From positions 1 to 10,776 of the forward strand of contig RFJX01000006.1 in NCBI GenBank assembly GCA_003694425.1: DNA of 10,776 bases. Direction: 5' to 3'. Of this stretch, positions 6,069-10,776 are shown piece by piece. Under the pieces are notes generated by a model. It made no database searches, had not been told where the DNA came from, and saw nothing but the letters and a program-made list of their open reading frames with translations. The number at the start of each line of letters is the position of its first letter. The stretch's first letter is position 1. The stretch is from Gammaproteobacteria bacterium (lineage in GTDB: Bacteria > Pseudomonadota > Gammaproteobacteria > J113). The position numbers were made by a program, and so were the translations under genes.

Positions 6069-7340
6069 ATGCGACACCTGATCATCGGCGCCGGCCCTGC
6101 CGGCGTCATCGCCGCCGAGCACCTTCGGGAGACAGACCCGCAGGCCGGGATCCTCCTGATTGGTGACGAGCCGGAGCCGCCCTATTCACGGATGGCGCTG
6201 CCCTATTACCTCACCGGCAACATCGATGAGCGGGGGACCCATCTGAGGAAGTCTGCGGACCACTTCGACCGCCTCGGGATCGAACTGCGGACCGGGACCC
6301 GGGTCACCGCCATCGAGCCGGCGGACAAACACGTGCGCCTGGAGGACGGGCGGGAGGAGGCCTATGACCGCCTCCTGCTGGCGACCGGTTCCTCGCCCGC
6401 GACCCCGCCCATCCCCGGGATCGAGCAGGAGGGGGTGACCCCCTGCTGGACCCTGGAGCAGGGGCGCGCCATTGCCTCCGGGGCCCGTCCCGACTCCCCC
6501 GTGGTGTTGCTGGGGGCGGGCTTCATCGGCAGCATCGTCCTGGAGGCCCTTGCCCGGCGGGGGGTGGAACTCCACGTCGTGGAGATGGGTGACCGGATGG
6601 TCCCCCGGATGATGAACGAGACCGCCGGCGGCCTGCTGAAGGAGTGGTGTGAGAAGAAGGGGGTGAAGGTACACGTCTCCACCCGCGCCACCGCCATCCA
6701 GAGCGGGCGCAATGGCCACCGCCTGGCGGTCGAGCTGGAGGGAGGGGAGGTGCTGGACGCCGACCTGGTCATCACCGCGACCGGGGTGCGGCCGAACACC
6801 GGCCTTCTGGAGGGCAGCGGGGTCCAGGTGGATCAGGGGATCCTGATCGACCGCAACATGCAGACCAGTGTCGAGGGGATCTATGCCGCCGGTGACGTGG
6901 CCCAGGGCAGGGACTTCTCCACCGGCGAGTACTCGGTGCAGGCGATCCAGCCCACCGCGGCCGAGCATGGCCGCCTGGCCGCCCTCAACATGGCCGGGCG
7001 GAATGTACCGCATCAGGGCACCCTCAACATGAACGTGCTCGACACCCTGGGGCTCATCTCCAGCTCGTTCGGGCTGTGGCAGGGGGTCGAAGGCGGCGAT
7101 CACGCCGAGCTGCTGAACCGTCCCCGCTATCGCTACGTGAACCTGCAGTTCGAGGAGGACCGCCTCGTGGGCGGAACCTGCCTGGGGCTTACGGAGCACA
7201 TCGGCGTCCTGCACGGGCTGATCCAGAGCCGCCTGCCGCTGGGGGTGTGGAAGGAGCGCCTGATGCAGGACCCGACCCGGCTGATGGAGGCCTACCTGGC
7301 CTGCACCCAGTCCCTGAGTGCCTGCAAGGTCCTGCATTGA
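6069..7340 (+). CDS. aorC: FAD-dependent NAD(P)H oxidoreductase subunit of aldehyde oxidoreductase
   Basis: This 423-aa flavoprotein belongs to the pyridine-nucleotide-disulfide oxidoreductase class (NADH-rubredoxin/nitrite-reductase-like). An FAD-binding Rossmann motif opens the protein (G7-A-G9-P-A-G12), followed by PPYSRMALPYYL and the LLLATGSSP strand. The NAD(P) motif is G149-A-G151-F-I-G154 with an acidic residue after it (VVEMGDR), which suggests NAD(H) rather than NADP. The second FAD motif is YAAGDVAQ (272-279). A C-terminal domain of about 100 residues follows. No redox-active CxxC pair is seen in the FAD domain, so it is not a disulfide reductase. ATG at 6069 is chosen over GTG at 6060 because GAGG lies at proper spacing. 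In the known AorABC complexes this subunit couples aldehyde oxidation to NAD+ reduction. It lies 10 bp after aorB in the same operon. Confidence 0.9.
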   Translation: MRHLIIGAGPAGVIAAEHLRETDPQAGILLIGDEPEPPYSRMALPYYLTGNIDERGTHLRKSADHFDRLGIELRTGTRVTAIEPADKHVRLEDGREEAYDRLLLATGSSPATPPIPGIEQEGVTPCWTLEQGRAIASGARPDSPVVLLGAGFIGSIVLEALARRGVELHVVEMGDRMVPRMMNETAGGLLKEWCEKKGVKVHVSTRATAIQSGRNGHRLAVELEGGEVLDADLVITATGVRPNTGLLEGSGVQVDQGILIDRNMQTSVEGIYAAGDVAQGRDFSTGEYSVQAIQPTAAEHGRLAALNMAGRNVPHQGTLNMNVLDTLGLISSSFGLWQGVEGGDHAELLNRPRYRYVNLQFEEDRLVGGTCLGLTEHIGVLHGLIQSRLPLGVWKERLMQDPTRLMEAYLACTQSLSACKVLH

Positions 7341-7588
7341 AGCTGAGGCTCAAGCTCTACGCCACTCTGGGTGACTATCTTCCGTCCGGTGTCCGGGGTC
7401 ATGAGACGACCCTGGACATCGGGCCGGAGACCACTGTCCAGCAGGTAATCGACCGGCTCGGGATCCCGGAGGAGCAGGCGCACCTGGTCCTGGTGGACGG
7501 GGTCTACGTCGAACCGCAGGCCCGCTCCTCCCGGGTCCTGCGGGAAGGGGAGGTGCTCGCCATCTGGCCGCCGGTCGCAGGTGGCTGA
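7337..7588 (+). CDS. MoaD/ThiS-like small sulfur-carrier protein with a TTG start
   Basis: This is an 83-aa ubiquitin-fold protein ending in Gly-Gly, the hallmark of MoaD/ThiS carriers that are thiocarboxylated to deliver sulfur. It has KLRLKLYATLGDYLP as first strand, a TTVQQVIDRLGIP helix, a LVLVDGVYVE hairpin and GEVLAIWPPVAGG at the end. The frame is open upstream inside aorC, but homology begins here. The only sensible start is TTG at 7337, four bases overlapping the aorC stop (TTGA), with AAGG seven bases upstream. The likely job is to supply dithiolene sulfur for the tungsten pterin cofactor of the AOR. MoaD-like genes accompany AOR genes in other bacteria and archaea. A role as general MoaD is possible, but the operon position argues for a dedicated one. 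The TTG start implies lower yield than the structural subunits. Confidence 0.88.
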   Translation: MKLRLKLYATLGDYLPSGVRGHETTLDIGPETTVQQVIDRLGIPEEQAHLVLVDGVYVEPQARSSRVLREGEVLAIWPPVAGG

Positions 7589-7865
7589 TCCGGTCCGGTT
7601 CCACCGGGTCATGGGCTTCACCCGGAGCGAGTTCCTGCGGCTGCTCCCGCTGCTGGAACTCTCGCCCAGGGACGGGCGGAGCCATGCAGGGCCGCTGGGT
7701 AGGGGAGAGGTGACCCTGCGAATGGGCGAGCAGGGTGAGCGTCGCCTCGGCAGCTTCGTCCTGCCCGAGCTGCCCGTGGAGCTGGAGTTCCGGGATTGCG
7801 AGGAGGGAGAGGTGGAAGCCTTTCTCAGGCGCTTCGACCGGGTCTATCAACGGGGCGGCGGCTGA
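7581..7865 (+). CDS. Unrecognised 94-aa protein ending the AOR operon
   Basis: I do not recognise this protein. It starts with GTG at 7581, eight bases inside the end of the MoaD-like gene, so translation is probably coupled. An alternative ATG at 7611 would remove ten residues (MGFTRSEFLRLL). It is soluble, with no signal peptide or membrane segment. Visible parts are an amphipathic N-terminal helix (SEFLRLLPLLEL), a beta-like middle (EVTLRMGEQGERRLGSFVLPELPVELEFRDC) and a C-terminal helix (EVEAFLRRFDRVYQ), ending in three glycines. A single Cys (C73, in FRDCEEGE) is the only obvious redox residue. Position and coupling suggest a part in W-cofactor maturation or insertion, or in complex assembly. 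It may match a small gene found in related aor operons. Coding character is supported by frame length, GC-rich third positions and tight packing. Confidence 0.75.
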   Translation: MADPVRFHRVMGFTRSEFLRLLPLLELSPRDGRSHAGPLGRGEVTLRMGEQGERRLGSFVLPELPVELEFRDCEEGEVEAFLRRFDRVYQRGGG

Positions 7866-7894
7866 GTCCCGGTCGGGGATACCCCTTCAGGATG

Positions 7895-7917
7895 CCGCCC
7901 GGCCTTTCCCGGCGCGG
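7895..7917. terminator. Weak bidirectional hairpin between convergent genes
   Basis: CCGCCCGG (7895-7902) pairs with CCGGCGCGG (7909-7917) around a 6-nt loop with one bulged base. It sits in the 53-bp gap between the convergent AOR operon and the DUF1820 gene. Neither strand has a T-tract, so any termination would be Rho-dependent or inefficient. Confidence 0.35.
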
Positions 7918-7918
7918 T

Positions 7919-8251
7919 TCAACCCTTCTCTGGCCCCGAGCCGGTATAGACCGGGAAGGGCATTATCGTGCCCTTTTCGCCGGAACTGGTGATCTTGCCG
8001 TGGCCCTCCTTCTCCACCCGGTCGATGCGGATGATGGCGTGGGCCGGGAGGTAGATCCGGTCCACGCCCTCGAATTCGCTGCGCAGCTGCTCCTCGGTGG
8101 GATCGACGACCAGTTCCCGCTGCTCCCCGAAGATGAGCCCCGAGACCTCGACGAAGGCCAGCAGGTTACTGGACTGGATTTCCCGGGCGTAGAGTTCGTA
8201 GAGCTTGTCCTGGTTGCGGAAGATGACGCGGTAGCAGTGTTTCTGGGCCAT
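7919..8251 (-). CDS. DUF1820 family protein
   Basis: This encodes a small 110-aa cytoplasmic protein. The sequence begins MAQKHCYRVIFRNQDKLYELYAREIQ and continues with SNLLAFVEVSGLIFGE, ELVVDPTEEQLRSEFEGVDRIYLPAHAIIRIDRVEKEG, which is the whole-length pattern I associate with the DUF1820 family of gammaproteobacteria. ATG at 8251 has GGAGGA seven bases upstream, and the length fits the family. The function is unknown; the beta-rich core and its high conservation suggest a housekeeping role. It is divergent from ftsK, with a shared 136-bp control region, and convergent with the AOR operon, so it is not part of the latter. The C-terminal tail (PFPVYTGSGPEKG) looks disordered. Confidence 0.88.
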   Translation of the reverse strand: MAQKHCYRVIFRNQDKLYELYAREIQSSNLLAFVEVSGLIFGEQRELVVDPTEEQLRSEFEGVDRIYLPAHAIIRIDRVEKEGHGKITSSGEKGTIMPFPVYTGSGPEKG

Positions 8252-8316
8252 GCAGGGATCCTCCCGGGGGCGTCCGGGAATCCTACCACAGCCCCGGTGA
8301 GGGCCTGATGAGCGAC

Positions 8317-8345
8317 TTGAGAAAGCAATTATTTTGTGTTATTTA
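8317..8345 (+). promoter_or_regulatory. Candidate sigma-70-like promoter for ftsK
   Basis: TTGAGA (8317-8322), then 17 bp, then TATTTA (8340-8345) gives a fair -35 and a poor -10 in an A/T-rich pocket of otherwise GC-rich DNA. Transcription would start about 8352, giving a leader of about 36 nt to the TTG at 8388. It is the only plausible pair found in the gap. Confidence 0.4.
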
Positions 8346-8358
8346 ACATGTTGTTAAA
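8342..8358. promoter_or_regulatory. Perfect 7-3-7 palindrome over the ftsK promoter, candidate operator
   Basis: TTTAACATGTTGTTAAA reads as TTTAACA and its exact reverse complement TGTTAAA around TGT. It overlaps the predicted -10 and transcription start of ftsK and lies about 90 bp from the divergent DUF1820 start. This is a classical repressor position. It does not resemble the LexA box CTGT-N8-ACAG. The regulator is unknown. Confidence 0.5.
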
Positions 8359-8387
8359 AATCAAACTTGCAGCGGTGGATTAGTTTC

Positions 8388-10682
8388 TTGGCCCAGGCGA
8401 TACCGAGAAAGGGGGAGAAGGCGGAGGCAGGAAGGCTTCATCTGCGCCTCAGGGAGGCGGCGCTGATCCTGGCCACAGGCCTTTGCGGTTACCTGCTGAT
8501 CGCCCTGTTCAGCTATGACCCGCAGGACCCCGGCTGGTCCCACAGCGGGGGCAACGGCCGGATCCACAATCATGCCGGCCCGCTCGGGGCCTGGCTGGCG
8601 GATGTGATGCTCTACCTCTTCGGCTGGCCGGCCTACCTCTTCCCGCTGATGGTCCTGTACAGCGGCTGGCTCGTCTACCGCGGGCGCGACGAGGGCGGGG
8701 CCATCGACTACTTCCACATCGCACTGCGGGCGGCGGGCTTCGTCCTGATCATGATGATGAGCTGCGGACTGGCCTGGCTCCGGCTCGGTGCGCCGGAACT
8801 GCCGCTGCAGCAGGCCGGAGGGATCCTCGGCGAGGTGACGGGGGGGACCCTCTATGCCGTCCTCGGCTCCAGCGGCGCGCCGTTGCTGATGCTCATCCTC
8901 CTGATGAGCGGCATCACCCTGTTCACCGGCTTTTCCTGGCTGTGGCTGGTCGATACCACCGGGGCACTGGCCCTGCGGTCGTGGGAGAGGATGGTTCACG
9001 GCTTCGACCAGCTGCGTGACCTCCAGCTCGGGCTGAAGGCGCGCAAGGCGCGGGAGACGGTGGTCAGAAAGGAGAAGGAGCGGATACGCAAGCAGCCCAA
9101 GCCACGAATCGAGCCGGTGATCAGCGAGATCGAACCGGCGGCCAGGGTCGAGAAGGAGAAGCAGGCCTCGCTGTTCGTCCCTGCCAGCGATAGCGTACTG
9201 CCGCCCCTGAAACTGCTGGACTCCCCGGTCCAGAAGGTGAAGGGCTATTCCAGACAGGCGCTGGAGGCGATGTCCCGCCAGGTGGAGCTGAAGCTGGCCG
9301 ATTTCGGGATCTCGGTCACGGTCGAGGCGGTCCATCCCGGCCCCGTGATTACCCGTTTCGAACTGCAGCCCGCCCCCGGCGTCAAGGTCAGCCAGATCGC
9401 CAACCTGAGCAAGGACCTGGCCAGGGCCCTCTCCACGGTCAGCGTGCGGGTCGTCGACATCATCCCGGGGAAGTCTGTCATCGGCCTCGAGATCCCCAAT
9501 GAACAGCGGGAGCTGGTCTATCTGGCGGAGATCCTCAACTCGCGCCAGTTCGAGCAGAGCCGCTCCCACCTCTCCCTGGTCCTGGGCAAGGATATCGGGG
9601 GCGCCCCGGTGGTGGCCGACCTGGCGCGCATGCCCCACCTGCTGGTGGCCGGTACCACCGGATCGGGCAAGTCGGTGGCACTCAACGCGATGATCATGAG
9701 CCTGGTCTACAAGTCGCCGCCCGCCGATGTGCGGCTGATCATGATCGACCCCAAGATGCTGGAGCTGTCAGTCTACGAGGGCATACCTCACCTGCTCGCC
9801 CCGGTCGTGACCGACATGAAGGAGGCGGCCAACGCCCTGCGCTGGTGCGTGGGCGAGATGGAGCGGCGCTACCGGCTGATGGCCACGCTCGGGGTACGCA
9901 ACATCACCGGGCTGAATCGCAAGATCCAGGACGCGGCGAAGCGCAACGAACCCCTGCGGGACCCGCTCTGGGAACCCGCCGGCGCGGAGGAGGAGGAACG
10001 GTCGCTGCTGGAGCCGATGCCCTACATCGTGGTGGTGGTCGACGAGCTGGCCGACCTGATGATGGTGGTGGGCAAGAAGGTGGAGGAGCTGATCGCCCGC
10101 CTGGCGCAGAAGGCCCGGGCCTCGGGCATCCACCTGATCCTGGCCACCCAGCGGCCTTCGGTCGACGTCATCACCGGACTCATCAAGGCCAACATCCCCT
10201 GCCGTATCGCCTTCCAGGTCTCCTCCCGGGTCGATTCGCGCACCATCCTGGACCAGATGGGCGCCGAGACCCTGCTGGGGAATGGCGACATGCTCTACCT
10301 GGCACCGGGGACCGGCCTCCCGGTCCGGGTCCACGGCGCCTTCGTCTCCGACCAGGAGGTGCACCGGGTGGTCGACTACCTGAAGGAACACGGGAGCCCG
10401 GACTATGTCGAAACCGTACTGGCCGGGGCCACCGAGGATGAAGTCGGGATCCCGGGTCTGGGGAACGGGGATCACCAGGACCTCGACCCGCTCTATGACC
10501 AGGCGGTACGGATCGTGACGGAGACCCGCCGCGCCTCGGTCTCTGGCGTGCAGCGCCGCCTCAAGATAGGCTACAACCGCGCGGCACGGCTGGTGGAGCA
10601 GATGGAGCGCGAGGGGGTCGTCGGGGAACTCCAGCCCAACGGTTCGCGCGAGGTCCTGGCACCGCCGCCACCGGTGGATTGA
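8388..10682 (+). CDS. ftsK: DNA translocase FtsK
   Basis: FtsK is the septal DNA pump that clears the chromosome from the closing septum and activates XerCD recombination at dif. The N-terminal membrane domain has four hydrophobic segments (about residues 24-42, 72-97, 108-132 and 152-188). A short charged linker (about 200-265) is followed by the alpha domain, the beta RecA-like motor with Walker A GTTGSGKS (422-429) and Walker [10 protein letters not shown] (about 548-556), ATQRP (586-590), and the winged-helix gamma domain (about 700-748, with [27 protein letters not shown]), which reads KOPS sites. At 764 aa it is the short-linker form common in many bacteria, unlike the 1329-aa E. coli protein. 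No ATG lies at the 5' end. TTG at 8388 is preferred because GGTGGA lies eight bases upstream; the more upstream TTG at 8367 (771 aa) has no ribosome site. Upstream of that the frame is closed by TAA at 8355. Confidence 0.95.
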   Translation: MAQAIPRKGEKAEAGRLHLRLREAALILATGLCGYLLIALFSYDPQDPGWSHSGGNGRIHNHAGPLGAWLADVMLYLFGWPAYLFPLMVLYSGWLVYRGRDEGGAIDYFHIALRAAGFVLIMMMSCGLAWLRLGAPELPLQQAGGILGEVTGGTLYAVLGSSGAPLLMLILLMSGITLFTGFSWLWLVDTTGALALRSWERMVHGFDQLRDLQLGLKARKARETVVRKEKERIRKQPKPRIEPVISEIEPAARVEKEKQASLFVPASDSVLPPLKLLDSPVQKVKGYSRQALEAMSRQVELKLADFGISVTVEAVHPGPVITRFELQPAPGVKVSQIANLSKDLARALSTVSVRVVDIIPGKSVIGLEIPNEQRELVYLAEILNSRQFEQSRSHLSLVLGKDIGGAPVVADLARMPHLLVAGTTGSGKSVALNAMIMSLVYKSPPADVRLIMIDPKMLELSVYEGIPHLLAPVVTDMKEAANALRWCVGEMERRYRLMATLGVRNITGLNRKIQDAAKRNEPLRDPLWEPAGAEEEERSLLEPMPYIVVVVDELADLMMVVGKKVEELIARLAQKARASGIHLILATQRPSVDVITGLIKANIPCRIAFQVSSRVDSRTILDQMGAETLLGNGDMLYLAPGTGLPVRVHGAFVSDQEVHRVVDYLKEHGSPDYVETVLAGATEDEVGIPGLGNGDHQDLDPLYDQAVRIVTETRRASVSGVQRRLKIGYNRAARLVEQMEREGVVGELQPNGSREVLAPPPPVD

Positions 10683-10715
10683 TCAGTGGTCAGTTATCAG
10701 TGATCAGTCATCAGT
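10681..10715 (+). repeat. Five tandem 7-bp repeats at the ftsK stop codon
   Basis: Five consecutive heptamers read GATCAGT, GGTCAGT, TATCAGT, GATCAGT and CATCAGT, so only the first two bases vary. The first unit includes the last two bases of the ftsK stop. Such TCAGT heptads (often read as spurious SYQLSV peptides) recur in many bacterial genomes. Their function is unknown. Confidence 0.8.
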
Positions 10716-10756
10716 CTCCTGGCGCCCCCGTGGGACAATCATGCATCTTGCCGAAA

Positions 10757-10776
10757 ACTGACAACTGACAACTGAC
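10757..10776 (-). repeat. Inverted 7-bp repeats reaching the window end
   Basis: ACTGACA, ACTGACA and ACTGAC are reverse complements of the TCAGT heptads at 10681-10715. A 13-bp arm there (10689-10701) matches the inverse of 10757-10769 with one mismatch, so the transcript after ftsK could fold into a long stem with a loop of about 55 nt. The array is cut by the window end. Confidence 0.75.

Noticed and set aside
4106..6109. 667-codon open frame on the minus strand opposite aorB
   Set aside because: It is antisense to a clear AOR gene; its composition (Gly, Leu, His, Asp rich without domains) is typical of a shadow frame in GC-rich DNA.
1..10776. CRISPR array, tRNA, rRNA or insertion-sequence transposase
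   Set aside because: No regularly spaced direct repeats with unique spacers, no tRNA-like cloverleaf, no ribosomal RNA motif and no transposase frame were seen.

Overview
The window is high-GC, tightly packed DNA from what is most likely a gammaproteobacterium. The short-linker FtsK and a DUF1820-type protein point there, and an anaerobic or facultative sulfur-, methylotroph- or aromatic-degrader-like lineage is plausible. The species cannot be read from the sequence.

Layout. (1) 1-1116 (+): the C-terminal half of a TonB-dependent outer-membrane receptor, cut by the window start. (2) 1118-1503: a convergent intergenic block bounded by 33/34-bp imperfect inverted repeats of a dispersed CACGGAGG-type repeat. 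It holds a good intrinsic terminator, a possibly structured-RNA stretch and a perfect 14-bp hairpin. (3) 1509-3318 (-): a two-gene operon, a shortened ABC-type periplasmic binding protein of the PQQ-alcohol-dehydrogenase-associated kind followed by a secreted YVTN beta-propeller. (4) 3319-3714: a divergent control region with inverted repeats. (5) 3715-7865 (+): a five-gene operon with 1-nt to 10-nt gaps or 4-8-nt overlaps. It encodes a four-cluster ferredoxin-like subunit, a tungsten aldehyde oxidoreductase (AOR), an FAD/NAD(P)H oxidoreductase, a MoaD/ThiS-like sulfur carrier and a 94-aa protein I do not recognise. (6) 7919-8251 (-): a DUF1820-type protein. (7) 8388-10682 (+): ftsK, preceded by a perfect 7-3-7 palindrome over its likely promoter. 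(8) 10681-10776: a cluster of 7-bp repeats in inverted orientation around the ftsK stop.

How the genes may work together. The AOR operon matches the bacterial AorABC arrangement known from Aromatoleum: AorB oxidises aldehydes to acids at a tungsten-bispyranopterin site, AorA carries electrons through [4Fe-4S] clusters, and AorC passes them to NAD+. The MoaD-like protein probably serves the dithiolene sulfur chemistry of the W-cofactor. The divergent operon and the receptor resemble accessory genes of PQQ (often lanthanide-dependent) alcohol dehydrogenases, which make aldehydes in the periplasm. Together this suggests an alcohol-to-aldehyde-to-acid route split between periplasm and cytoplasm. 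No PQQ dehydrogenase lies in the window, so the link is an inference. FtsK and the DUF1820 protein look like unrelated housekeeping genes.
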